A stretch of 64,000 nt of DNA, from contig NZ_CP095187.1 of NCBI RefSeq assembly GCF_022965755.1, positions 1,240,001 through 1,304,000 of the forward strand, given 5' to 3'. The notes beneath the pieces are model-generated. The model saw only the letters and a program-made list of their open reading frames with translations. It was not told the origin of the DNA and did no database searches. The DNA is from Pseudoxanthomonas sp. F37 (GTDB lineage Bacteria; Pseudomonadota; Gammaproteobacteria; Xanthomonadales; Xanthomonadaceae). The translations under genes were made by a program, and so were the position numbers. Shown one piece after another: positions 1 to 7,419 of the stretch. Position 1 is the stretch's first letter, and every line of letters begins with the position of its first letter.

Positions 1-218
1 TCCCGCGTGCGCTGGAGATGGTGCGGGGCGACCTGGACCCGAAGATCGAGGCGCGCCTGCGCGAAGTGCTGCTCGAGGCCGCCCAGGATCCGGCCGCCCG
101 GGAGGCGTTGAGCGTGTTCTTCCGCACGACCCGCTTCCTGCCGGTGGATCCGGCGTCCCAGCGGGCCCTGGACGACCTCCGCGGTGGCGTGGCGCGCGTC
201 CGGGAGCAACTGGAATGA
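1..218 (+). CDS. PhnD-like phosphate/phosphonate-binding periplasmic protein, C-terminal fragment
   Basis: The reading frame is open from the window edge and only about the last 70 residues are present. The end, with a helix containing DPKIEARLREVLLEA, a short DPAAREAL turn and a final segment around FLPVDPASQRALDDLR, resembles the C-terminus of PhnD-type solute-binding proteins (phosphate/phosphite/phosphonate ABC transporters). Its TGA overlaps the ATG of the following GGDEF/EAL gene (ATGA, 215-218), so the two are probably translationally coupled. In that setting the protein may be a sensory ligand-binding partner rather than a transporter component. That role is inference. The family assignment rests on a short tail and is moderate. 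Confidence 0.55.
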   Translation, partial: PRALEMVRGDLDPKIEARLREVLLEAAQDPAAREALSVFFRTTRFLPVDPASQRALDDLRGGVARVREQLE

Positions 219-2335
219 GGGCCATGCGCTTCGGCCTGCAGGCGCGCTTCCTGGCGGCGATGGCGATCATGCTGGCGGTGGTGCTCGCCCTGCTGGGTAC
301 CCTGCTGCACCGGCAGAAGGTGATGCAGCGGGAAGTCGCCGACCTGGGGCGGGAAGCCATGCACAGCATGGTCGAAGACAGCCTGCGCCGGCACGGCGAG
401 GCCACGGTGGACCAGTTGGGCGATGCCCTGGCCAATCCGCTGTACTACTTCGACCTGGACGCGATCGGCGGCATCGTGCGTTCCGCGCAGAAGGAGCCCG
501 ATGTCAGCTACGTGCTGGTCTACGACAACCAGGGCCGCATCATCCACGACGGCACGGCCGACATCGCCGTGTACGGCCAGACCATGACGGACCCGCTGGC
601 CTACGAGGCGGTCAACGCGCGCGGCATGCATACGCAGTGGTCGGCGCAGATCGTGGATGTCTCCGAGCCCATCATGATCGGCAGCGAGCGCATCGGCGGC
701 GTGCGCGTGGGCTATTCGGTGGCCTCGGTGCGTGCCTACGAGGAGAAGGCGATCGCCGCCGCACGCGCGCGGCTCAACGAACTGGGGGCGCGCCACCTGG
801 GCTGGATCGCCCTGCTGCTGGCGGCGCTGGTGCTGGTCTGCGTGGCCATCATGGTGTACGCGCAGCGCACCCTGGTGCGGCCGATCCGGCAACTGGCGCG
901 GGCCGCGCACGACATCGAGGTGGGCAACTACAACGGCGAGCGCATGGTGAGCGAGCGCCAGGACGAGGTGGGCGAACTGGTGCGTGCGTTCGGCACGATG
1001 AGCGACAGCATCGCCCGGCACGACCGCGACGTGCGGCGCATGGCCTATACCGATTCGCTGACCGGGCTGACCAACCGCCTGGCCTTCCGCGAGAGCCTGG
1101 ACCACCGGCTGATGATGCTCCGTGGCGCGGGCCGGCAGCTGGCGCTGCTGTTCGCCGACATCGACGACTTCAAGCGCGTCAACGACACCCTGGGCCACGA
1201 GGCCGGCGACGAGGTGCTGCAGCAGTTCGCCCATCGCATCCGCGATGCGGTCGACCAGATGGGCGGCGACGATGCGTTGCTGGCGCGCTTCGGGGGCGAC
1301 GAGTTCGTCATCCTGATCCAGGACGGCGACGTGCGCGGCAGCGCCACCCGGTTGGCCGAGAAGCTGGTGGCGGAACTGGGCCGTCCGATCGTGGTGCAGG
1401 ACCGCCAGGTGTTCCTGGGCACCTCCATCGGCATCACCCTGTTCCCCGAGGATGCGTCCGGCGCCACCGCGCTGATGAAGAACGGCGACATCGCCATGTA
1501 CCAGGCCAAGGTGGCGGGCAAGAACTGTTACCGCTTCTACAGCCGCGCGATGGACCAGGCGGTGGAGCGCCGCGTGCGCATGGAGCAGGAACTGCGCGGC
1601 GCCTGGGAGCGCGGCGAACTGAGCCTGATGTACCAGCCGGTGTTCCGCATGGCCGACAGCCGCATCGTCGGTGCCGAAGCGCTACTGCGCTGGCAGCATC
1701 CCGAACTGGGCATGGTGGCGCCTTCGGTGTTCATCGACGTGGCCGAGCAGAGCGGCCTGATCGAAAGCATCGGGCCGCGCGTGCTGCGCGCGGCCTGTAC
1801 CGCCGCCGCGCGCTGGGGCGGGAACCGCGAAGCGATGGAACCGCTGTTCGTCTCGGTCAACGTGTCGCCGCGGCAGCTGCGCAGCGGCGACCTGCCCGAC
1901 GTGGTGGCCGAGTGCCTGCGCGATACCGGCCTGCCGGCCTCGCGCCTGCACCTGGAACTCACCGAAACCGCCGTCATCAGCGACGAGGCGCATGCCAGCG
2001 CACTGCTGGCCACGTTGCACCGCACCGGCGTGAAGGTGTGGCTGGACGATTTCGGTACCGGCTTCTCCGGCCTCAGCCACCTGCGCCGCGTGCCCGTGGA
2101 CGGCGTGAAGATCGACCGCAGCTTCATCGCCGACATGCTGCGCGACCCGGACGACCTGGCCCTGACCACCGCGATCATCGCCATGGCGCACTCGCTGGGG
2201 ATCACGGTCGTGGCCGAGGGCGTGGAGAAGGAAGGCCAGTTCAACCTGTTGCGCGAGCGCGGCTGCGACCTGGCCCAGGGTTACTGGCTGGGGTATCCGG
2301 TCACCGCGACGGAATTCGCGCAACTGGTTGCTTGA
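215..2335 (+). CDS. Membrane-bound GGDEF/EAL cyclic-di-GMP enzyme
   Basis: The 706-residue protein has an N-terminal membrane segment (about 10-30), a periplasmic sensor region (about 31-190), a second membrane helix (about 195-216), a HAMP-like linker, a GGDEF domain and an EAL domain. The GGDEF motif is intact (G360-F364, in ARFGGDEFVIL). The EAL motif is intact (about 488, GAEALLRW), as are the LTE, DDFGTG, KID and EGVE motifs of active phosphodiesterases. It could therefore make and break cyclic di-GMP, with one activity perhaps regulatory. The gene starts inside the stop of the upstream PhnD-like gene, which suggests that the binding protein feeds its periplasmic sensor. The bifunctional family is certain, the direction of activity is not. 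Confidence 0.93.
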   Translation: MRAMRFGLQARFLAAMAIMLAVVLALLGTLLHRQKVMQREVADLGREAMHSMVEDSLRRHGEATVDQLGDALANPLYYFDLDAIGGIVRSAQKEPDVSYVLVYDNQGRIIHDGTADIAVYGQTMTDPLAYEAVNARGMHTQWSAQIVDVSEPIMIGSERIGGVRVGYSVASVRAYEEKAIAAARARLNELGARHLGWIALLLAALVLVCVAIMVYAQRTLVRPIRQLARAAHDIEVGNYNGERMVSERQDEVGELVRAFGTMSDSIARHDRDVRRMAYTDSLTGLTNRLAFRESLDHRLMMLRGAGRQLALLFADIDDFKRVNDTLGHEAGDEVLQQFAHRIRDAVDQMGGDDALLARFGGDEFVILIQDGDVRGSATRLAEKLVAELGRPIVVQDRQVFLGTSIGITLFPEDASGATALMKNGDIAMYQAKVAGKNCYRFYSRAMDQAVERRVRMEQELRGAWERGELSLMYQPVFRMADSRIVGAEALLRWQHPELGMVAPSVFIDVAEQSGLIESIGPRVLRAACTAAARWGGNREAMEPLFVSVNVSPRQLRSGDLPDVVAECLRDTGLPASRLHLELTETAVISDEAHASALLATLHRTGVKVWLDDFGTGFSGLSHLRRVPVDGVKIDRSFIADMLRDPDDLALTTAIIAMAHSLGITVVAEGVEKEGQFNLLRERGCDLAQGYWLGYPVTATEFAQLVA

Positions 2336-2352
2336 AACATCCGGTGCCGGCG

Positions 2353-2420
2353 GTGGGAGCGACGCCAGTGGCGGGCTTTTGCCGGCCACCACAGGCAATC
2401 GCGACTTGCGTCGCTCCCAC
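2353..2420. repeat. REP-like inverted repeat pair
   Basis: Two 20-base arms, 2353-2372 and the complement of 2401-2420, match at 18 of 20 positions. Both begin GTGGGAGCGACG and are separated by 28 bases. The element lies in the 124-base gap between two convergent genes, where REP-type elements commonly sit, and could fold into a long hairpin that separates the two transcripts. The GGGAGCGACG core resembles REP families of Pseudomonas and xanthomonads. That resemblance is from memory and not checked. Confidence 0.7.
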
Positions 2421-2459
2421 AGCCCCACTCCGATCCACATCGCCGCCCGGCGCGACGGC

Positions 2460-3080
2460 TCAGAACCAGCGCGCGAAAAGCTGCGTCAGCGATTCGACCA
2501 GGTTGCCGGACAGGAAGCCGAACACCACGATGGCGATGCCGCCGGCCACCCACGCCACCAGCAGCAGCGCGCCATCGCGCTCCAGCAACGCGAAGGCGAA
2601 CAGCAGCAGCAGGAAGCCGAACACGTAGTTGGTGAACGGGATGGGCAGCGCCAGCAGCACGCCCAGCAGGACCAGCAGCAGGCCGGTGAAGCTCAGGGCG
2701 ATGCGGTTGTCCAGGAAGGCAGTCATGCGTGGACGCACCAGCTTCTCCAGGCGGCGCAGCCAAGGGGCCATGCGCTGGCGGAACCGCATCATCGCGCTGC
2801 GATGCGGGCCGCGCCGGGCGAGGAACCCGGGCAGCCACAGCTTGCGCATTCCCAGCAGCAACTGCACGCCCACCAGGATCACCAGCGGCCCGCCGACCGC
2901 GCCGCCCACGCCCGGGACCGGGATGAAGGCCGGCAGCACCCCCAGGAACAGCAGCATGCCGAAGGCGGCGGGGCCGAAGTCCTTGAGCAGGTCGCCCAGC
3001 CGGAGCACGTCGTCGGGATCGCCGTTGGCGAAGCCATCGAGCAGCGCCACCGTCGTGGTGTGGTTGTCTTCCCGGGTCAT
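2460..3080 (-). CDS. ExoD family membrane protein
   Basis: The 206-residue protein matches the ExoD family (exopolysaccharide synthesis, ExoD). It has an N-terminal soluble stretch with LLDGFANGDPDDVLRLGDLL, a hydrophobic segment rich in P and G (FIPVPGVGGAVGGP), a basic loop, and two further membrane stretches near the C-terminus. ExoD in rhizobia affects exopolysaccharide and alkali tolerance, but its biochemical role is unknown. I chose the ATG at 3080 because it lies one base after the stop of the upstream CBS-domain gene. A longer frame would overlap that gene by 70 bases. It probably forms an operon with that gene. Confidence 0.8.
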   Translation of the reverse strand: MTREDNHTTTVALLDGFANGDPDDVLRLGDLLKDFGPAAFGMLLFLGVLPAFIPVPGVGGAVGGPLVILVGVQLLLGMRKLWLPGFLARRGPHRSAMMRFRQRMAPWLRRLEKLVRPRMTAFLDNRIALSFTGLLLVLLGVLLALPIPFTNYVFGFLLLLFAFALLERDGALLLVAWVAGGIAIVVFGFLSGNLVESLTQLFARWF

Positions 3081-3081
3081 G

Positions 3082-4419
3082 TCAGGCGACGAGGTCTTCG
3101 TCGTCGGCATCGGGCAGCCTGTGCAGCAGCAGCTTGTCGATGCGCGCGCCATCCAGGTCGACCACTTCGAAGCGCCAGCCCGCCCAGTCCAGGCGCTCGC
3201 CGACGTGCGGGATGCGGCCGAAGCGTTCGATCATCATGCCGGCCAGGGTGTTGTATTCGTCGTCGTCCGGCAGCGCCACGCCGCCCAGCAGTTCGCGCAG
3301 GTCGTCGTTGGGCAGCGAGCCGTCCACCAGCAGCGAGCCGTCGTCGCGCACCACCACCAGCGGCGCATCCTCGGTGTTCTCGGCCGCCTGCAGGCGGCCG
3401 ACCACCGCGCCCATCAGGTCGCTCTGGGTCACCAGGCCCTGGATCTCGCCGTACTCGTCCACCACCAGCGCCAGCGACTGCTGCTCCTCGCGGAAGATCT
3501 CCAGCAGCTTCATCGCATGGGTGGACTCGGAGACGAACAGCGGCTCGCGCAGCTTGACGAACAGGTCCGGCTTCTCCACGCCGAAGCGGTCCAGCAGCGA
3601 CTTCACCTCCAGCACGCCGATCACGTCCTGGTCGTCGCCGCGGTATACGGGGAAGCGCGAGAACGCCGACGCGTGCATGGTCTGCAGGTTGTCCTCGTAG
3701 GGCGCCGCGGCGTCCAGCCAGGTGATCTTCTTGCGCGGCGTCATCAGGCTGTCGGCGGTGCGGTCGCCCAGGCGCAGCACGCGGTTCATCATGTTGCGCT
3801 CGTCGGCGTCGATCACGCCGGCCTCGTGCCCTTCGGACACGAGCATGCGGATTTCCTCTTCGCTGATGGTGGTGACCTCGTCCTTGCCCAGGCCCAGCAT
3901 GCGCAGGACCAGGCGGGTGCTGTGGGACAGCAGCCAGACGAAGGGGAATGCGGCTTTCGCCAGCCAGCCCATCGGCACCGCGACGACGCCCGCAATGGTC
4001 TCCGGCGCGGTAATGGCGAGGCGCTTGGGCACCAGTTCGCCGAAGATCAGCGTCATGAAGGTGATCAGGGCGACCGCCAGGGTCTTGCCGATCAGCTCCG
4101 ACCAGGGCTGGGGTTCGCCCACCAGGGTGAAACTGGCGGCCAGCGAGGGAAACAGGCCCTGCAGCCGTTCGGCGATGGCCATGCCGATGGCTTCGCCACC
4201 GAACAGGCCCGTCAGCACGCCGATCAGCGTGATGCCGATCTGCACCGTGGACAGGAAGCTCTCGGGCTTCTCGGACAGGTCCAGCGCGCGCTGGGCGCGG
4301 TGGCTGGTCTGCGCCATCTGCTTCAGGCGGCTCTTGCGCGAGGTCATGACCGACATCTCGGACATGGCGAAGAAGCCGTTCAGCAGGACCAGGGCGAATA
4401 CGACGATCAGCTCAAGCAC
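3082..4419 (-). CDS. CNNM/CBS-domain transporter of the HlyC/CorC family
   Basis: The 445-residue inner-membrane protein has an N-terminal CNNM (DUF21) transmembrane domain (about 1-190, with LLNGFFAMSEMSV), a pair of CBS domains (about 205-330, containing RFPVYRGDDQDVIGV and VVDEYGEIQGLVT) and a C-terminal transporter-associated CorC_HlyC domain. Family members are linked to magnesium or other divalent cation export or homeostasis. Many are loosely annotated as hemolysins, without good reason. The start is a GTG at 4419 preceded by GGAGG at suitable spacing. It is divergent from the DUF47-pit operon, with a 268-base shared upstream region, and is followed after one base by the ExoD gene. Confidence 0.9.
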   Translation of the reverse strand: MLELIVVFALVLLNGFFAMSEMSVMTSRKSRLKQMAQTSHRAQRALDLSEKPESFLSTVQIGITLIGVLTGLFGGEAIGMAIAERLQGLFPSLAASFTLVGEPQPWSELIGKTLAVALITFMTLIFGELVPKRLAITAPETIAGVVAVPMGWLAKAAFPFVWLLSHSTRLVLRMLGLGKDEVTTISEEEIRMLVSEGHEAGVIDADERNMMNRVLRLGDRTADSLMTPRKKITWLDAAAPYEDNLQTMHASAFSRFPVYRGDDQDVIGVLEVKSLLDRFGVEKPDLFVKLREPLFVSESTHAMKLLEIFREEQQSLALVVDEYGEIQGLVTQSDLMGAVVGRLQAAENTEDAPLVVVRDDGSLLVDGSLPNDDLRELLGGVALPDDDEYNTLAGMMIERFGRIPHVGERLDWAGWRFEVVDLDGARIDKLLLHRLPDADDEDLVA

Positions 4420-4623
4420 GGGCGCCTCCGTTCAGGGCGGGGAGGGCCGGCAGGGCGGGCGGGGTCTGTCGCGGGGGACAGTGCGGGGAGGTAGGGTCGT
4501 CGTCCATAGGGTGCACCCGGAGGCGCGGGGCGAGTTTAGCAAACGGTCCGGTGGACAAGGCGCGAAGCTGAACAAGACGTTTGGCTAATCGGAGGCCTGC
4601 CCCGGCGGCCGGACTGTCCGCCC

Positions 4624-4641
4624 GAGTCATGAAACCGTCAT
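4624..4641 (+). promoter_or_regulatory. Pho-box-like site upstream of DUF47-pit
   Basis: Two direct heptamers, GAGTCAT and CCGTCAT, are separated by GAAA. They fit the 7-4-7 layout of the PhoB box (consensus CTGTCAT twice) at 5 of 7 and 6 of 7 positions. The site lies 47 bases before the DUF47 start. A CATAAT hexamer (4639-4644) that could be the -10 overlaps the second half-site, so bound PhoB would be expected to block rather than help RNA polymerase. Confidence 0.6.
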
Positions 4642-4687
4642 AATTCCGCCCCTGAAGCCGTCCATCCCGTGACGGTGGGACCGCCCG

Positions 4688-5314
4688 ATGTTCTCCCTCC
4701 AGACGATCTTCGGCTCCGGCCAGCAGTTCTACACGCTGTTGGACGAGGCCGCCCAAGCCGCCCACGACAGCGCCAAGGCCCTGCACACCATGATGAAGGC
4801 CACCGACCGCCAACCGGCGCTGGATGCCTTCAAGCTGGCGCGCCTGCGCGAACGCGCGGCCTCGGACAAGATCGGCAAGGCGCTGGTGGACAGCTTCATC
4901 ACCCCGATCGAGCGCGAGGACATCGAGGCGCTGGGTTCGGCGCTGTACAAGATCCCCAAGCAGGTGGAGAAGTTCGCCGACCGCTACTCGCTGGCCATCC
5001 AGCACCTGGAGGGCATCGACTTCGCGCCGCGCGCGGCGATGCTGGAGCAGGCGGCGTCCGTGGTCGTGGAGATGGTCCACGAGATCAAGAAGATGAACAT
5101 CGACCGCATGACCTCGCTCAACGAGAAGCTGCGCGCGATCGAGAACGAGGCCGACCGGCTGATGCTGGAGCTGTACCGCGACATCTATTCCGGCCGCCTG
5201 GACCACCTGCAGATGTTCCTGCTGAAGGAGTTCTTCGAGATCCTGGAAAAAGCCATCGACCGCTGCCGCGAGGCCGGCGTGGTGGCGTACCAGATCGTCC
5301 TCAAGAACAGCTGA
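4688..5314 (+). CDS. DUF47 (PhoU-like) phosphate transport accessory protein
   Basis: The 208-residue, mostly helical, soluble protein belongs to the DUF47 family (Pit accessory protein, distantly PhoU-like). Recognisable parts are the N-terminal HDSAKALHTM region, an E/D-rich helix LRERAASDKIGKALVDSFITP followed by IEREDIEALG, and the C-terminal FFEILEKAIDRCREAGVV. Family genes stand almost always directly before a Pit phosphate permease and are thought to modulate its activity. Here the stop is 12 bases before the pit start. A Pho-box-like site lies upstream. Length is typical of the family. Confidence 0.9.
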   Translation: MFSLQTIFGSGQQFYTLLDEAAQAAHDSAKALHTMMKATDRQPALDAFKLARLRERAASDKIGKALVDSFITPIEREDIEALGSALYKIPKQVEKFADRYSLAIQHLEGIDFAPRAAMLEQAASVVVEMVHEIKKMNIDRMTSLNEKLRAIENEADRLMLELYRDIYSGRLDHLQMFLLKEFFEILEKAIDRCREAGVVAYQIVLKNS

Positions 5315-5326
5315 CGGACCTCCACC

Positions 5327-6448
5327 ATGCTTACCCTCGTGCTGGTGGTGATCCTGGCCGCGCTGATCTTCGAGTTCATCAACGGTTTCCACGACACCGC
5401 CAACTCCATCGCCACGGTCGTGGCCACCAAGGTGCTGTCGCCGGGCCAGGCGGTGGTGCTGGCGGCCGGCATGAACCTGGTCGGCGCCCTGATGGGCACC
5501 GCCGTGGCCAAGACCATCGCCTCGGGCCTGGTCGATACCGATGTGGTGCAGGTGACCTCGCAGGTCATCCTGTGCGCCCTGCTGGGCGGCATCGCGTGGA
5601 ACCTGATCACCTGGTGGAAGGGCCTGCCGTCGTCGTCCTCGCATGCGCTGATCGGCGGCCTGTGCGGCGCGGCGCTGGCCGCGGCCCACAACGACTGGGC
5701 GGCGCTGATCTGGTCCGAGGCCGTCGGCGACTGGACCAAGAACAAGGGCATCCTGTGGAAGGTGGTGCTGCCCATGATCACCTCGCCGATCGCGGGCTTC
5801 CTGCTGGGCATCCTGGTGATGGTGGCGCTGTGGGGGCTGATCGCGCTGCTCTCGCGCCTGGGCGGCTGGCTGGGCCGGCTGGCGCGCCCGCACTTCGTCA
5901 ACCGGTTCTTCGGCAAGGCGCAGATCCTGTCGGCCGCCTACATGGGGTACGCCCACGGCCACAACGATGCGCAGAAGACCATGGGCATCATCGCGCTGAC
6001 GCTGTTCGGCGCGGAGGCGAGCGGCGCGCTGGACGACCTGCCCGGCTGGCTGGCGTTCCTGCATCCGGGCGCGGCGGGCGAGCAGGACATCGCCATGTGG
6101 ATCGTCATCACCTGCGCCATCGTGATGGCGCTGGGCACCGCGATGGGCGGCTGGAAGATCATCAAGACGCTGGGCCACAAGATGGTGAAGCTGCACCCCA
6201 TCAACGGCTTCGCGGCGGAGACCAGTTCGGCCACCATCCTCACCGTGGCCGCGCACTTCGGCATGCCGGTGTCGACCACCCACAGCATTTCCACCGCCAT
6301 CATGGGCGTGGGTTTCGCCAAGAATCCGCGTGCGCTGAAGTTCAGCGTGATCGAGCGCATCCTGTGGGCCTGGGTGCTGACCATCCCCGCCGCCGGCGGT
6401 ATCGCTTACGGCCTGCTGCGTCTGCTGGAAGCCATTGGCTGGGCTTGA
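5327..6448 (+). CDS. pit: Low-affinity inorganic phosphate transporter, Pit family
   Basis: The 373-residue PHO4/PiT family permease takes up phosphate (as a metal-phosphate complex) with protons across the inner membrane. Both family signatures are visible: an N-terminal FINGFHDTANSIATVVA stretch (about residues 15-31) and a C-terminal counterpart around GMPVSTTHSISTAIMGVGFA. About ten hydrophobic helices are present. It is of the short bacterial type, clearly smaller than E. coli PitA. It is co-transcribed with the DUF47 gene 12 bases upstream. A repeat element carrying a strong terminator begins just after its stop. Confidence 0.93.
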   Translation: MLTLVLVVILAALIFEFINGFHDTANSIATVVATKVLSPGQAVVLAAGMNLVGALMGTAVAKTIASGLVDTDVVQVTSQVILCALLGGIAWNLITWWKGLPSSSSHALIGGLCGAALAAAHNDWAALIWSEAVGDWTKNKGILWKVVLPMITSPIAGFLLGILVMVALWGLIALLSRLGGWLGRLARPHFVNRFFGKAQILSAAYMGYAHGHNDAQKTMGIIALTLFGAEASGALDDLPGWLAFLHPGAAGEQDIAMWIVITCAIVMALGTAMGGWKIIKTLGHKMVKLHPINGFAAETSSATILTVAAHFGMPVSTTHSISTAIMGVGFAKNPRALKFSVIERILWAWVLTIPAAGGIAYGLLRLLEAIGWA

Positions 6449-6453
6449 AAGCC

Positions 6454-6584
6454 GGGAATCGGGAATCGGGAATCGCAAGCGCTCCGCGCAACCGGTAGTG
6501 GAAACAAGAAAGGGCGCGTCGAAGACGCGCCCTTTCTTGGTTGCTCTTGCTCTTCGATTCCCTATTCCCGATTCCCTATTCCCG
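6454..6584. repeat. Inverted heptamer-repeat element (GGGAATC type), copy 1
   Basis: Three tandem GGGAATC units (6454-6474) are followed about 80 bases later by four complementary units, GATTCCC and TATTCCC alternating (6556-6584). The arms could pair. The element begins 5 bases after the pit stop codon and ends 2 bases before the stop codon of the convergent YbjN-like gene. A second copy lies at 37410-37513, also directly after a stop codon and with the same AAGCCGGGAAT entry sequence. It looks like a small non-autonomous or REP-like intergenic element. Confidence 0.75.
6505..6539. terminator. Bidirectional terminator hairpin between pit and the YbjN-like gene
   Basis: A 16-base perfect stem (6505-6520 with 6524-6539) has a GAA loop. 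Its base is AAGAAAGG/CCTTTCTT, so both strands carry a T-rich 3' flank. It serves two convergent genes and is nested inside the heptamer-repeat element. Confidence 0.85.
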
Positions 6585-6586
6585 CC

Positions 6587-6997
6587 CTATAGCAGATCAC
6601 CCTCGGCGGAGAGCGCGCGCTCCATGCTGTCGCCCAGGCCGCCGATCTCCAGCACCAGCCGGTCCACTTCCGCCGGGCTGAGGCTTTCGTAGGGACGGTT
6701 CTCGCACAGCTGCAGGTAGGGCACGCCGTCGAGTTCGCCGATGGCCAGGTAGCCCACGCTGCTCTGCCAGTTGAACTTCAGCGCACGCTTGGCGTCGATG
6801 CCGGTCATCGGTGCGATGACGGTACTCACGCGCAGGTAACCGCGCTCGTCGTCGTTGCCCAGTTCGGACAGGAAGATGGCCTGGTGCCGCTTGCCGTTGC
6901 CCAGCGACAGTTCCACGCAGGCGACGAACGGGTCGTGCATGGTGACCTTGTAGCCCGATGAATTCAGGTGGCCGCGGACCTGTTCGAAGTTGTGCAT
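6587..6997 (-). CDS. Small soluble protein, possibly YbjN-like
   Basis: This 136-residue protein has no signal peptide or membrane segment. It has an alpha/beta pattern (FEQVRGHLNSSGY, then strands around FVACVELSLG and YLRVSTVIAPM, then a C-terminal helix after SLSPAEVDRLVLEIGGLG) that resembles YbjN or type III chaperone-like folds. No catalytic motif is visible. The start at 6997 has a GGGAG ribosome-binding site. It is divergent from the alkyltransferase-like gene and convergent with pit. Function is unknown and the fold suggestion is tentative. Confidence 0.65.
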   Translation of the reverse strand: MHNFEQVRGHLNSSGYKVTMHDPFVACVELSLGNGKRHQAIFLSELGNDDERGYLRVSTVIAPMTGIDAKRALKFNWQSSVGYLAIGELDGVPYLQLCENRPYESLSPAEVDRLVLEIGGLGDSMERALSAEGDLL

Positions 6998-7024
6998 GGC
7001 ATGCTCCCGTGTTGCCGATGCCGC

Positions 7025-7039
7025 TATGCTAATCCGGCA
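7025..7039 (+). promoter_or_regulatory. -10-like hexamer close to the ATL start (possible leaderless transcript)
   Basis: TATGCT (7025-7030) ends 8 bases before the ATG at 7039, and no Shine-Dalgarno-like sequence lies between. Transcription from it would begin at or within a base or two of the start codon. No clear -35 is visible. Confidence 0.35.
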
Positions 7040-7377
7040 TGAGCGCCAAGTCTCCCGAAGACCGCATCCTGGCCGCGATCCGCGCCATCCCGCGCGGGCA
7101 GGTGGCCGGCTACGGCGAAGTGGCCCACCGCGCCGGCCTGCCCGGTCGCGCCCGGCTGGCGGCGCGCATCCTCAGCCAGAACGAGGATCCCGGGCTGCCC
7201 TGGCACCGCGTATTGCGGTCGGATGGACGCATCGCGTTCCCGGAAGGCTCGCGGGCGTATCGCGAGCAGAGCCAGCGCCTGCGCGCGGAAGGCGTGAAGG
7301 TGGAGAACGGGCGGGTCAAGCGCCCGCACAGGACCGATACGCTGGACGAGGCGCTGTGGGGACCCGGCCGGTCTTAA
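7039..7377 (+). CDS. Alkyltransferase-like protein (ATL, MGMT family)
   Basis: The 112-residue protein matches the DNA-binding domain of O6-alkylguanine-DNA alkyltransferases (IPRGQVAGYGEVAHRAGLPG, then a helix and PWHRVL). The active-site PCHR motif has tryptophan in place of the alkyl-accepting cysteine (PWHR), the mark of ATL proteins. These bind alkylated guanine, flip it and hand the lesion to nucleotide excision repair instead of repairing it directly. Length is normal for an ATL. It lies divergent from the YbjN-like gene and is followed after 42 bases by the rhomboid gene. Confidence 0.88.
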   Translation: MSAKSPEDRILAAIRAIPRGQVAGYGEVAHRAGLPGRARLAARILSQNEDPGLPWHRVLRSDGRIAFPEGSRAYREQSQRLRAEGVKVENGRVKRPHRTDTLDEALWGPGRS

Positions 7378-7419
7378 CGTCACCCACGTATCATGGTGGC
7401 AGATGCTCTGAGGACCGCC

